Origin: Succinivibrio faecicola
Lineage (GTDB): Bacteria; Pseudomonadota; Gammaproteobacteria; Enterobacterales; Succinivibrionaceae
Direction: 5' to 3'
Assembly: GCF_019448115.1 (NCBI RefSeq)
Contig: NZ_JAGFNY010000001.1
Location: forward strand, 1-64,000
DNA: 64,000 bases
Below, one piece after another: positions 7,493-16,166 of the stretch. The notes beneath the pieces are model-generated. The model ran no database searches and was not told the origin of the DNA. It saw only the letters and a list, made by a program, of their open reading frames with translations. The number at the start of each line of letters is the position of its first letter. Position 1 is the stretch's first letter. A program made the position numbers and the translations under genes.

Positions 7493-9409
7493 CTAGCTAT
7501 TCATTGCTGTTTCAAGCTCTTCTTGCTTTTCAAGCCATAAAAGCTCAAGCTCTTCAACACAATTTGCCAAAGCAGCTCTGTCAATTGACATTTGTTGAGC
7601 TTTTTTAGAATCAGTCTGATATAAACTTCCATCTAAAAGCAGATCGTCAATTTCCTTTATCTCAAGCTTTGTTTTCTCAATTTGCTTTTCAATTTTTTCA
7701 ATTTCAAGCTTAAGAGGTCTTAATGCCTGACGCTTTTGAGCTTCTAGTTTTTTCTGCTCTTTGGTTTTGTAGCTTTGCTCTTTAGCAGATGAGCTTTGCA
7801 AAATAGCTTTTTGCTCACTTAATTTTTCTTTATATTCTCTGTTCTTTTCGTTAAGATAATTCTGATAGTCGTTAAGATCGCCATCAAAAACACTAACCCT
7901 GCCCTCATCAATAAGCCAAAGCTTATCTGCAATTGCCTCTAAAAGATGTCTGTCATGAGATACTAGAATTAAAGCGCCAGGATATGATGTAAGAGCTAAA
8001 GTTAAAGCTTCACGCATATCAAGATCAAGGTGGTTGGTTGGCTCATCTAGCAGCAGCAGGTTTGGCTTTTGATATGCAACCATTGCAAGAGCAAGTCTTG
8101 CCTGTTCGCCACCTGACATTGTGCTTACAATAGCCTTTGCCTTATCTCCTGAGAAAGAGTAGCCACCGAGAAATGATCTTAAATCCTTTTCAAGGGCCTT
8201 TGGATCAAGCTTTTTAAGATTATCAAGTGCACTTAGATTCTCATCAAGTTCATCTAGCTCATGCTGTGCAAAGTAACCGATTTTTATATCCTTACCAAGT
8301 GTTACACAGCCTTTAACAGGAGGAATTACAGAGCATAGTGTTTTAATAAGAGTAGATTTACCCTGACCATTCTTACCTAAAAGACCGATTCTGTCTCCTT
8401 TGGTTATCATAAGATTTATATTTTTAAGTACACTTTCATTATCATAGCCACAGTCAAGATCTTTTAAATCTGCAAGAATATCTACTGTTCTTTCAGGTTC
8501 AAAAAAGCGGATATGATATGGTGATTCTTCAGCTGTAATTGCTGTTAGCTTAACCTTTTCAATGGCCTTTAACATGCTTTGTGCCTGTTTAGCCTTTGAT
8601 GCTTTATATCTGAATTTATCAACAAAAGCCTGCATATGAGCTAAAGCTGCTTCTTCCTTTTTACGTGAAGCTTTCTCATTTGCAATTCTCTGTGCTCTTA
8701 ATCTTTCATAATCTGAATAGTTACCTGTATACATTACAAGCTTTAATGATTCAAAATGAAGCATATGAGAGCAGAATGTATCAAGGAAATCTCTGTCGTG
8801 AGATACGCAAAGAATTGTTCCTTCATAATTCTTAAGATAATTCTCAAGGAAGATAATTGTATCAAGATCAAGGTGGTTTGTAGGCTCATCTAAAAGCAGA
8901 ACATCAGACTTATATATAAGAGCTTTAGCAAGATTAAGTCGCATTCTCCATCCACCAGAGAACTCCTTTACCTTGTTGCTCATCTCGCTGTCTGAAAAGC
9001 CAAGACCGTGCAGCAATATCTTTGCTCTTGAATCTAAAGTCCAGTAACCTGCTATACCAAGTTTATCTTCAATTAAGGCAATTTTCTCACCATTGTTTTC
9101 CTGATAGGCTCTTTCTTTCTGTTTTAAAAGCTCTACAAGATCTAAATCGCCTTCTTTAACGTAATCAAGTGCACTTATTTCAAGTGCTGGTGTCTGCTGA
9201 GCAACAGATGCAATTTTAAATCCCTTTGGGATTTGTAAATTGCCTTTTTCAATCTGTACTTCTCCTTTTATAGTTGCAAACAGAGTAGATTTACCACAGC
9301 CATTTCGGCCTATGATACCTACTTTCTGACCAGGAAAAATACTGCATGATGCTTCATCCAGGAGTGTATTTACTCCACGCATAATGGTGACTGAAGATAA
9401 TTGAATCAC
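7493..9409 (-). CDS. yheS: ABC-F family ATPase YheS
   Basis: The product is a 638-residue soluble ABC-F ATPase; this family acts on ribosomes. It has two ABC cassettes, with Walker A GRNGCGKST near residue 37 and GKNGQGKST near 340. The two signatures are FSGGWRMRLNLAKAL and MSGGEQARLALAM. Each is followed by LLLDEPTNHLDLD and then SHDR. The linker between cassettes and a charged coiled-coil C-terminus (about 530-638) match YheS in length and sequence style, more than Uup or EttA. There are no membrane segments. It is convergent with yigZ. Confidence 0.93.
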   Translation of the reverse strand: MIQLSSVTIMRGVNTLLDEASCSIFPGQKVGIIGRNGCGKSTLFATIKGEVQIEKGNLQIPKGFKIASVAQQTPALEISALDYVKEGDLDLVELLKQKERAYQENNGEKIALIEDKLGIAGYWTLDSRAKILLHGLGFSDSEMSNKVKEFSGGWRMRLNLAKALIYKSDVLLLDEPTNHLDLDTIIFLENYLKNYEGTILCVSHDRDFLDTFCSHMLHFESLKLVMYTGNYSDYERLRAQRIANEKASRKKEEAALAHMQAFVDKFRYKASKAKQAQSMLKAIEKVKLTAITAEESPYHIRFFEPERTVDILADLKDLDCGYDNESVLKNINLMITKGDRIGLLGKNGQGKSTLIKTLCSVIPPVKGCVTLGKDIKIGYFAQHELDELDENLSALDNLKKLDPKALEKDLRSFLGGYSFSGDKAKAIVSTMSGGEQARLALAMVAYQKPNLLLLDEPTNHLDLDMREALTLALTSYPGALILVSHDRHLLEAIADKLWLIDEGRVSVFDGDLNDYQNYLNEKNREYKEKLSEQKAILQSSSAKEQSYKTKEQKKLEAQKRQALRPLKLEIEKIEKQIEKTKLEIKEIDDLLLDGSLYQTDSKKAQQMSIDRAALANCVEELELLWLEKQEELETAMNS

Positions 9410-9421
9410 AATGTATACCTA

Positions 9422-9448
9422 CAAAAAGACAGCCATTTAGGCTGTCTT
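9422..9448 (-). terminator. Terminator after the lipoprotein gene
   Basis: Read on the minus strand, a nine-bp stem (AAGACAGCC with GGCTGTCTT, 9426-9448) is followed by a T-run (the A-run at 9423-9427 on the plus strand). It separates the lipoprotein gene from yheS. Confidence 0.85.
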
Positions 9449-9458
9449 GATTAAATAA

Positions 9459-10415
9459 TTAGTTTAATGCCTGAGAGGTCTGAACGATTGTAATACCGTC
9501 ATGAACGCGAATGTTTCTGATATTCAGCATATACTTGCTGCCGGTTTTTCTGATAATAGAAACATTTAACAGAGGAACATTATTCTGACGGCATGCTCTT
9601 ACAAGAGATGGAATAAGAGTAGATGATCCCTGATTTTGAGAAATCCTTAGCTTGCCAGATGAAATTGCCTTGTGTGAATTCTCATTAAGAGCAGTTGAGA
9701 TTGGTTTTGACAGATCAGTAATACACTCATGCAGTTCTTCAGGAACAATTGTTGGTGCCACATAGATTGTACCAAGATCAGGTGAGATCCTTTTTGCCTG
9801 TGCAGTTGCAATAGTATAAGCCTTGTTCTGAGCTACTGATGAATCTACAAGATGACATGTCTTTGAAGATTCTTGTGAAAGACCTTCAACTGACTGATTA
9901 ACAGCAGATGCAATATCTTCCTCATTACTGCCACCATCAACAAATGGAGTCAACTTTTGATCCTGTACCTGTGTGCTCTTATCATCCTGGCTGTGTTCTT
10001 GTTCATAAAGTTTATTTAGATCAACTTTACCTTCAAGAACATCTTTCATTGAAACTTTGTTAAGTTCATTTGAAGCCTCTCGCCCCTCAAGAGAACTTAC
10101 ATGTGGAAGTAAAGACTGGTTATTAGATCTCTCATCTGGAACGTAAGGCTTAACTACACCTGCCTTAAGCTCAGTTGATAGAGTTTTTTCAATGTCATTA
10201 CCAAGTTTTGAAGATTCTGTATCTTCTATTTGCTTGGTTTTATGTACAGCTTTTGCCTTTGGTTTTTGTTTTGCTTTTTTAGCTTTCATATCTTCCTGAA
10301 AAGATACTTTTTTACCACCAGTTGCTGTATTTGTGTCGAAAAATGATGCACAACCTGCACATAAAGATGCAGATGCTGCAAATATAAGAATTAGTGATAA
10401 TTTTTTTAATTTCAT
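9459..10415 (-). CDS. Outer-membrane-type lipoprotein, LpoB position
   Basis: The product is a 318-residue lipoprotein. The signal peptide ends in the lipobox LCAGC with Cys22 as the lipidated residue. Residues from about 30 to 210 are low-complexity, Lys/Ser/Glu-rich and probably disordered. A compact domain of about 100 residues closes the protein (from YVAPTIVPEE). It lies directly after hinT on the same strand. In enterobacteria the same place holds ycfL-lpoB, and LpoB also consists of a disordered tether plus a small C-terminal domain that activates PBP1b. The resemblance is in architecture and place; I did not recognise LpoB sequence motifs, so the role is inferred. Confidence 0.65.
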   Translation of the reverse strand: MKLKKLSLILIFAASASLCAGCASFFDTNTATGGKKVSFQEDMKAKKAKQKPKAKAVHKTKQIEDTESSKLGNDIEKTLSTELKAGVVKPYVPDERSNNQSLLPHVSSLEGREASNELNKVSMKDVLEGKVDLNKLYEQEHSQDDKSTQVQDQKLTPFVDGGSNEEDIASAVNQSVEGLSQESSKTCHLVDSSVAQNKAYTIATAQAKRISPDLGTIYVAPTIVPEELHECITDLSKPISTALNENSHKAISSGKLRISQNQGSSTLIPSLVRACRQNNVPLLNVSIIRKTGSKYMLNIRNIRVHDGITIVQTSQALN

Positions 10416-10420
10416 TTTAT

Positions 10421-10783
10421 TTAGATCTTATCGCCTGGGAAACCGAAACCACCTAGATAGCCACCTGCAAGCAGATGCATATGAATGTGAGGTACTTCCT
10501 GACAGCCATTTTTGCCACAGTTTACAATTAGTCTGTATCCACTTTCTGCTACGCCCAGATCCTCAGCAATCTTTCTTGCTACAGTGAAAAGACGACCTAG
10601 CATTGGCTCATCCTCTTTTTCAACATGGCTTACTGATGGAATTGGCTTGTTAGTAACAATAAGAATGTGGTGCTCAGCTTTTGGTGCAATATCAAGGAAA
10701 GCTGTAACAAGATCGTCATGGTAAATTGTCTTTGATGGAATTGTGCCGTTAATGATCTTTGTAAAAATTGTTTCTTCGCTCAT
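10421..10783 (-). CDS. hinT: HIT family purine nucleoside phosphoramidase HinT
   Basis: The product is 120 residues. The catalytic histidine triad is HIHMH at residues 99-103, followed by LLAGG. The N-terminal [13 protein letters not shown] and [14 protein letters not shown] segments are typical of HinT. Known activity: hydrolysis of AMP-lysine-type phosphoramidates. The downstream lipoprotein gene follows after 5 bp, so the two are cotranscribed, as in the hinT-ycfL-lpoB cluster of enterobacteria. Confidence 0.95.
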   Translation of the reverse strand: MSEETIFTKIINGTIPSKTIYHDDLVTAFLDIAPKAEHHILIVTNKPIPSVSHVEKEDEPMLGRLFTVARKIAEDLGVAESGYRLIVNCGKNGCQEVPHIHMHLLAGGYLGGFGFPGDKI

Positions 10784-10913
10784 AGTAAACCCCTATTGAT
10801 TGTTCTGTTAATTCACCGATTATACCATAAACAAGCTTATAGCTGTCTTTGATTCTTAAGATTTCTTATGTTTTTCCGATAATTAGATAAGAGGTCTTAA
10901 AAGGAGGATCACT

Positions 10914-11135
10914 ATGAGCCAGGAATTATTATATTCGGTCATTGCTAGACCTTCTCTTGGAGCTGAAAATCTTGTATACAGACGCAGGGTAGCAAAGACT
11001 TCAGAAAAGGATAATGCAAAGAGAGCCGAGTCTAAAGAGCAGAAGTTTACTAAAGAGCAGAACAGATTTTCTGATGATGATGGTGAACTTAAGGACTTGG
11101 AGCACCTGGGATCTAATATAGATTCTACTGTCTGA
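10914..11135 (+). CDS. Hypothetical basic protein, 73 residues, upstream of umuD-like gene
   Basis: I do not recognise this family. It is a small, charged, mostly basic protein without signal peptide or membrane helix; the middle (Lys/Glu-rich, about 27-50) is probably helical and the tail acidic. The start is well supported by AAGGAGG 6-8 nt before the ATG. It lies 40 bp before the UmuD-like gene on the same strand, so the two may be cotranscribed. No LexA-type box was seen in front of it. Confidence 0.6.
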   Translation: MSQELLYSVIARPSLGAENLVYRRRVAKTSEKDNAKRAESKEQKFTKEQNRFSDDDGELKDLEHLGSNIDSTV

Positions 11136-11175
11136 TTGCTTTAAATAAAAAGAGTAATGGACTATAATCCTTATT

Positions 11176-11610
11176 ATGAGTAATGAAGTATCGCCTTTTG
11201 CAAAGGCCTCAAGTGACAGTATAAAAGTTGAACTGCCTGTTGCAACAGAAAGTATACAGGCAGGTTTTCCTGCGCCCAATGGCGGTTATATTGATGGAAA
11301 ACTCGATGTAAACGAGTTTTTAATATCATCCCCTCATTCAACCTACATTTATAAGGTAAGTGGAGAATCCATGATAGATGCTGGTATCATGCCAGGAGAC
11401 TATGTACTTGTTGATTCATCCATCGAGCCCTCTAATGGTGATGTAGTCGTTGCACTTGTCGATGGAGAGTACACCATAAAGGAGCTGGTACTTTCAAATC
11501 CCCCAAAACTTGTGCCACGTAACAGTGAATATGCACCAGTTCAAATCACTGAAAACTCTCTTGTGACAATTATTGGCCCTGTCATCTCGGTTGTGCGCAA
11601 ATATCACTAA
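11176..11610 (+). CDS. umuD: UmuD-like S24 family self-cleaving protein
   Basis: The product is 144 residues, the length of UmuD. The cleavage site is Ala29-Gly30 in IQAGFPAP. The catalytic serine is Ser65 in VSGESM and the lysine is Lys102 in EYTIKEL, matching the Ser-Lys dyad of the LexA/UmuD family. In E. coli, RecA-stimulated self-cleavage gives the UmuD' accessory subunit of polymerase V. No umuC gene follows: the next gene is a DhaM-like protein on the same strand. There is no visible DNA-binding domain, so it is not LexA. Confidence 0.88.
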   Translation: MSNEVSPFAKASSDSIKVELPVATESIQAGFPAPNGGYIDGKLDVNEFLISSPHSTYIYKVSGESMIDAGIMPGDYVLVDSSIEPSNGDVVVALVDGEYTIKELVLSNPPKLVPRNSEYAPVQITENSLVTIIGPVISVVRKYH

Positions 11611-11796
11611 TAAACTTACATTCTTTAAGCTGTTGTATATTTATTTTTTATTCAATAGCACGTATAATTGTGATGTGCGTTAAACAAAAGGCTATTCGTA
11701 TTGTGAATAGTGATCAATTTTTATTAAAACAAATCATATAAAATACTAAGAGAAATCCTAAGTAGTAAAAGATTTAGACTTTTTAAGGAGTTAGAC

Positions 11797-12204
11797 ATGA
11801 TCGGAATTGTAGTAGTATCACATAGTACTAAAGTTGCAGAAGGTATTTGTGATATGGTAGAGCAGATTGCTTCTTCAAGCGAGAACAAGCTGCCGGTAAT
11901 TCCTGCAGGCGGTAATGCCGAAGGTAAATTAGGAACAGATCCTAAAAAGATTTTAGAAGCAATCAAGAAAGTTGATGATGGCGATGGCGTAGTTGTTCTA
12001 TGTGACTTAGGATCTGGCGTTATCAGCTCTCAGGCTGCTATTGCAATGCTTGATGATACTCAGAAGTCAAGAGTTAAGATTGCTGATGCTCCATTACTTG
12101 AAGGTGCTGTTGGTGCAGCAGTTGAAGTTGCATCAGACTCACAGTCAACAATTGATCTTGTAGTATCAGCAGCTGAAGCATCACGTCAGTTACACAAGAA
12201 ATAA
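11797..12204 (+). CDS. dhaM: PTS-dependent dihydroxyacetone kinase phosphoryl donor (DhaM EIIA-like domain)
   Basis: The product is a 135-residue single-domain EIIA-Man-fold protein. The phosphoryl-accepting residue is His9 in VVVSHS. The later DLGSG and ADAPLLEGAVGAAVEA-like motifs are the DhaM signatures. In characterised systems DhaM takes phosphate from HPr and rephosphorylates ADP on DhaL. Neither dhaK nor dhaL lies in the window, and HPr or EI domains are not fused to it as in E. coli DhaM. The start has AAGGAG 7 nt upstream and a strong terminator follows, so it is a single-gene unit. Confidence 0.88.
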   Translation: MIGIVVVSHSTKVAEGICDMVEQIASSSENKLPVIPAGGNAEGKLGTDPKKILEAIKKVDDGDGVVVLCDLGSGVISSQAAIAMLDDTQKSRVKIADAPLLEGAVGAAVEVASDSQSTIDLVVSAAEASRQLHKK

Positions 12205-12245
12205 TCACTGTTCCATGGTGTACAGAGTGTGCACCTGTAATAATA

Positions 12246-12279
12246 AAAAGCTCTGCATGTATTTGCAGAGTTTTTTTTA
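12246..12279 (+). terminator. Terminator of dhaM
   Basis: A seven-bp stem (CTCTGCA, 12251-12257, with TGCAGAG, 12264-12270) is followed by eight T. An imperfect palindrome lies just before it, at 12214-12232. Confidence 0.9.
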
Positions 12280-12323
12280 TGTGTTATTTTTTTTACCTTT
12301 GCTTGTATTTATATTTTTTGCAT

Positions 12324-12352
12324 AAAAAAAGGATCCTAAAAATGTAGGATCC
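12324..12352 (-). terminator. Terminator of the symporter gene
   Basis: On the minus strand an eight-bp stem (GGATCCTA with TAGGATCC, 12331-12352) is followed by a T-run (plus-strand A-run at 12324-12330). Confidence 0.9.
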
Positions 12353-12374
12353 TCATATACATTTAGACTTACCG

Positions 12375-13643
12375 TTAGTTTAGTTTGTCTTTTACTTCCT
12401 TGTTTACAATATTTGCAACACATGAATCTGACCATACATTTAAGCATGTTTCAATCATGTCAATTACTGCATAAACAGGAAGAATAATACCCATTAGCGC
12501 AACGTTTACCCCCATTGAGCTTACAAGTGAAATTGTCAGGAAGTAACAGCCCATAGGAACACCAGCATTGCCAACAGCTGCAAATGTAGCTATAACAATC
12601 CATAAGATGAAACTTGATGCTCCAAGCTCAATACCAGCATTTTGCATTAAGAATAATGATGTAATCAGAATGAAAGCAGCACAGCCGTTCATGTTGATTG
12701 TGGTGCAAATAGGTAAAACAAATCTTGAAACTCTCTTGTCTACATTAAGATTATCCTCAGCTGATGCAATTGTAACAGGAAGAGTACCTGCTGATGACTT
12801 TGAGAAAAGTGCAACTGCCAAAGCTGGTAGCATACCTCTTGCAATCTTGAATGGATTTAATCCTCTTAGTAATAAAATTGCAGGGAGGATAATGAACATC
12901 TGAAGCAGATTTGATGAAATTACCACACCAAAATACTGTGCAATACCACCAAGAATTACACCTGCTTCAAGCTGTGAAACAAGCTGAGATGTAAAAGCCA
13001 GGATACCTAATGGTAATATAGCAATCAGCCAGTGAATAAGCTTGAATAACAGCTCCTGGAAACCTGAAATAAAGCTAATTAAAGCATTCTTGCCTTCACT
13101 TTCCTTTAATGATGCAATTGCAAGACCGAAAGCTGCTGCAACTAGCAGTACTGAAAGTACATTGCCAGATACAAATGGCTGGAACAGATTGTTTGGAACA
13201 ATTGAAACAATATGATCAAGATATGACAAAGATTCATATTTTTCAACTGAAGCTGCCGCATCAGAGGTTACATCAGCAACATTTGCTGGGCTTACAAAAA
13301 TATAAATAAGTGCACCTACAGCTGCTGCTGTGATTGTAGTAAGCAGAGTATAGAAAACAGTATGTGCAAAAATGGTTCCACCATTACCGCCACGTGTAAG
13401 CTTGGATAGGGTGGCCATTAGTGAAACTGCAATTACAGGTACAGCAATGAAGCTAAAAAGTCTTGTATATACAGTTGCAATAACGTCTGTTATGCTGTTT
13501 ACTGTAGCGTTGCCAATATAACCTAAAACGGCACCTGCAATTAAAGCACCAATATAAAAAGCTGCTGTTCTAACTCTCTTTTTTCTGTCTACTTTTGATA
13601 GTGCAGTATCGGCAGCCTCAACAATGCGGTTGTTATTTGTCAT
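12375..13643 (-). CDS. Dicarboxylate/amino acid:cation symporter (DAACS/SLC1 family)
   Basis: The product is a 422-residue inner-membrane carrier with about eight hydrophobic helices and re-entrant loops. Family marks are the serine-rich hairpin SKSSAGTLPVT near residue 275, the NMNGCAAF motif near 310 (the cation/substrate motif is NMDGT in relatives) and the GNAGVPMG segment near 360. Known substrates in the family are glutamate, aspartate, C4-dicarboxylates, serine or threonine; the sequence alone does not decide. It follows cysK by 12 bp on the same strand, so cotranscription is likely and a sulfur- or cysteine-related amino acid is possible (inference). Confidence 0.88.
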   Translation of the reverse strand: MTNNNRIVEAADTALSKVDRKKRVRTAAFYIGALIAGAVLGYIGNATVNSITDVIATVYTRLFSFIAVPVIAVSLMATLSKLTRGGNGGTIFAHTVFYTLLTTITAAAVGALIYIFVSPANVADVTSDAAASVEKYESLSYLDHIVSIVPNNLFQPFVSGNVLSVLLVAAAFGLAIASLKESEGKNALISFISGFQELLFKLIHWLIAILPLGILAFTSQLVSQLEAGVILGGIAQYFGVVISSNLLQMFIILPAILLLRGLNPFKIARGMLPALAVALFSKSSAGTLPVTIASAEDNLNVDKRVSRFVLPICTTINMNGCAAFILITSLFLMQNAGIELGASSFILWIVIATFAAVGNAGVPMGCYFLTISLVSSMGVNVALMGIILPVYAVIDMIETCLNVWSDSCVANIVNKEVKDKLN

Positions 13644-13655
13644 AAAAATCCTTAA

Positions 13656-14588
13656 TTAGTCCTGATGATATAATGCTGTTGAAAGATATCTGTCACCATT
13701 GTCAGGAAGTATAACAACAATGGTTTTACCCTCGTTCTCATCCTTCTTTGCAAGATCAATTGCAGCAGTTAGCGCTGCTCCTGAAGATATACCGATAAAC
13801 AGACCTTCTTTCTGAGCAAGAAGTCTTCCGTTATTGAATGCATCATCGTCATTTACAGCGATAATCTCATCAACAACAGAGCTATTATAAATCTTTGGAA
13901 TGAATCCTGCTGAAATACCCTGAATTTTATGAGGACCTGGCTTGCCGCCTTCTAAAACTGGAGATGCAGCAGCTTCAACTGCAACAATCTTAACTGATGG
14001 CTTCTTTTCCTTTAGATATTTGCCAGTACCTGAAACTGTACCGCCAGATCCTACAGCTGATACGAAGATATCGACCTGACCTTCTGTGTCTTTGAAAACT
14101 TCAGGACCTGTAAGTTCGTAGTGAGCCTTTACGTTTGCCTCATTTTCAAACTGCTGAGGAATAAATACATTCTCATCTTCTTTTGCAAGTTCTGAAGCCT
14201 TTTCAATAGCACCTTTCATGCCCTTTGAGCCTTCAGTTAAAATAAGCTTTGCTCCATATGCCTTAAGAATGTTTCTTCTTTCAACTGACATTGTCTCTGG
14301 CAGAACTAGGGTAACATCAAGGTTGTATGCTGCACCAACTAGTGCAAGACCGATTCCTGTGTTACCAGAGGTAGGCTCAACAATTTTTGTCTTTTCATTG
14401 ATTTTACCAGCCTTAATCGCTTCTTTAATCATATAAAAGGCAGCTTTATCCTTGATAGAGCCAGATGGATTGAGACCTTCAACCTTTGCAAGAACTCTTG
14501 CCTTCAAATTTAAGAGCTTTTCAATATTTGTAAGCTCTACAAGTGGAGTATTTCCTATTAAGTCTGTAACTGATTTGAAAAGCGCCAT
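13656..14588 (-). CDS. cysK: Cysteine synthase (O-acetylserine sulfhydrylase)
   Basis: This PLP enzyme makes cysteine from O-acetylserine and sulfide. The product is 310 residues, with the PLP lysine in NPSGSIKDK (about residue 43), the phosphate-binding TSGNTGIG loop, and GSGGTVSGTGKYLK. The frame extends to a TTG at 14594, but the ATG at 14588 is chosen since AAGGA lies 8 nt before it. It heads a two-gene unit with the DAACS symporter. A ten-bp inverted repeat in its promoter region (14622-14644) may be an operator. Confidence 0.93.
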   Translation of the reverse strand: MALFKSVTDLIGNTPLVELTNIEKLLNLKARVLAKVEGLNPSGSIKDKAAFYMIKEAIKAGKINEKTKIVEPTSGNTGIGLALVGAAYNLDVTLVLPETMSVERRNILKAYGAKLILTEGSKGMKGAIEKASELAKEDENVFIPQQFENEANVKAHYELTGPEVFKDTEGQVDIFVSAVGSGGTVSGTGKYLKEKKPSVKIVAVEAAASPVLEGGKPGPHKIQGISAGFIPKIYNSSVVDEIIAVNDDDAFNNGRLLAQKEGLFIGISSGAALTAAIDLAKKDENEGKTIVVILPDNGDRYLSTALYHQD

Positions 14589-14621
14589 TTTCAAGTTTCC
14601 TTAAATAATTATATTAAACCT

Positions 14622-14644
14622 ATCAAAATACTGTGTATTTTGAT
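14622..14644 (-). promoter_or_regulatory. Inverted repeat upstream of cysK
   Basis: ATCAAAATAC, then TGT, then its perfect complement GTATTTTGAT. It lies 34 bp before the cysK start. A hairpin without GC content is a poor terminator, so an operator is more likely. The cognate regulator is unknown. Confidence 0.4.
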
Positions 14645-14788
14645 TATATACGGAATTCTGCTCATATTGCAACAAAATAAAAGATCAAAATCATGGTTTT
14701 TATCTGTAAGAGCTTTTCTTTATTTTTTATTACTGATAATTTGTATTATCATATGAACTTAGTGTAGATTTGCTGGATCATAAAAATA

Positions 14789-15694
14789 ATGAATAACAAT
14801 ATTTTTCCTCTTTCAATGTTTGACAACATTAAAGCACATCCTGAAAATTACCGGCTTATAGAAAGAATTCCTTTAACTGTAAATGGTGTTGATACTCATT
14901 TCCCTATTAAATTAAATGAGCCTGTTGAAGGTGAAAGAGTTCATACTGTTGTTTTTCTTGATACAGAGACTACAGGTATGGATTTTGAAAAGTGCAAGTT
15001 AATCGAGCTTGGAATGGTTAAGGCAACCTTTTCTCTTGATAGAAAGATAATTCTGTCTGTAGATAAGTACTACGATGAATTTGAAGATCCTAAAGAGCCA
15101 ATTCCAAAGGAGATAATTGAAATTACCCATATTACAGATGATATGGTTCAAGGGCACAGTTTTGATGATGATATGGTTGCAAATTTTCTTGCAGGAAGAC
15201 CACTTATAGTTGCTCACAATGCTGGTTTTGACAGACCGTTTTTCGATAAACGCTTTGGAATGTTAAATAATTTAAGCTGGGCTTGTTCACTAAAAGAGAT
15301 TAACTGGTCAAAACTTGGTTTTAACGGTCAGAAACTTGAATATTTAAATTCATGTCTTGGCTATTTTTATGATGCACACAGAGCATATACAGATGCTTTG
15401 GCTTTACTCTGGATCCTTTATCAAAAGCCAGATGCTTTTGCTTGTCTTGTTGACAGTGCACTTAGCAAGAGTATCAAGATTGATATTAAGGGCAATACTT
15501 TTAGTATCAACAATGAACTTAAGAAACTTGAGTTTCGTTTTGACAGTTTCAATAAGTCATGGTACAGATATGTAGGCTCAAAGGCCGAAGCTGTAAGACT
15601 ACAAGAAACAATTGAAAATACCTATAAACAAGGTGATGTCAATTTCACTGTAAAACTTACAGAACTCACTGCAAAAACAAGATATAAAAAATAA
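14789..15694 (+). CDS. DnaQ-like 3'-5' exonuclease domain protein
   Basis: The product is 301 residues. A DEDDh exonuclease domain spans about residues 48-215. Exo I is FLDTETTG, an Exo II-like region follows, and the later AHNAGFDRPFF and ...HRAYTDALA give the H and final D. The C-terminal 85 residues are unassigned. An N-terminal extension of about 45 residues precedes the domain. Members act in proofreading, RNA trimming or DNA repair; which one applies here is not evident. It heads a compact plus-strand series (mscL, truB, lipoprotein, lpxK, kdsB). Confidence 0.85.
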   Translation: MNNNIFPLSMFDNIKAHPENYRLIERIPLTVNGVDTHFPIKLNEPVEGERVHTVVFLDTETTGMDFEKCKLIELGMVKATFSLDRKIILSVDKYYDEFEDPKEPIPKEIIEITHITDDMVQGHSFDDDMVANFLAGRPLIVAHNAGFDRPFFDKRFGMLNNLSWACSLKEINWSKLGFNGQKLEYLNSCLGYFYDAHRAYTDALALLWILYQKPDAFACLVDSALSKSIKIDIKGNTFSINNELKKLEFRFDSFNKSWYRYVGSKAEAVRLQETIENTYKQGDVNFTVKLTELTAKTRYKK

Positions 15695-15722
15695 AACTGA
15701 TAAATAAACATAAGGTAAAAAA

Positions 15723-16163
15723 ATGAATAATCTGGTATCAAAAGGAACATCCTTTTTTAAAGAGTTTCAGAAGTTTGCTGTAAAAGGCAATGTACTTGAC
15801 ATGGCAATTGGTGTTGTTATCGGTACTGCATTTGGCAAGATAGTATCTTCACTGGTTTCAGACATAATTATGCCTCTTATCGGACTTGTTGCAGGTAATG
15901 TGGATTTGAAAAAACTGTCTGTAACCTTGTGTGAAAAGACTGATACATCTGATGCTGTAGTAATGTCCTATGGTGCTTTTTTACAGAATGTTTTTGATTT
16001 TATTCTGATTGCTTTTTCAATCTTTATTGCAATTAAGGCTGTTATAGCACTTAAGAAAAAGGTTATTAAAGAGGAAAATGAGGCAAATGCAGCAGCGCCA
16101 GCTCCTGTAACTCCTGAAGATATCCAGCTGTTAAGAGAGATTAGAGACCTTTTAAAGAAATAA
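15723..16163 (+). CDS. mscL: Large-conductance mechanosensitive channel
   Basis: The product is a 146-residue inner-membrane channel that opens on hypo-osmotic stress. The family N-terminus [34 protein letters not shown] forms the amphipathic helix and TM1 (shown as one stretch at residues 14-48; key parts are KGNVLDMA and [12 protein letters not shown]). TM2 is around 88-108 and a charged C-terminal helix ends the protein (REIRDLLKK). truB starts 3 bp after its stop. Confidence 0.95.
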   Translation: MNNLVSKGTSFFKEFQKFAVKGNVLDMAIGVVIGTAFGKIVSSLVSDIIMPLIGLVAGNVDLKKLSVTLCEKTDTSDAVVMSYGAFLQNVFDFILIAFSIFIAIKAVIALKKKVIKEENEANAAAPAPVTPEDIQLLREIRDLLKK

Positions 16164-16166
16164 CAC

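Noticed and set aside
11225-11265. CTGT...ACAG-like sequences resembling a LexA box
   Set aside because: They lie inside the UmuD-like coding region with wrong spacing; a functional SOS box should precede the gene.
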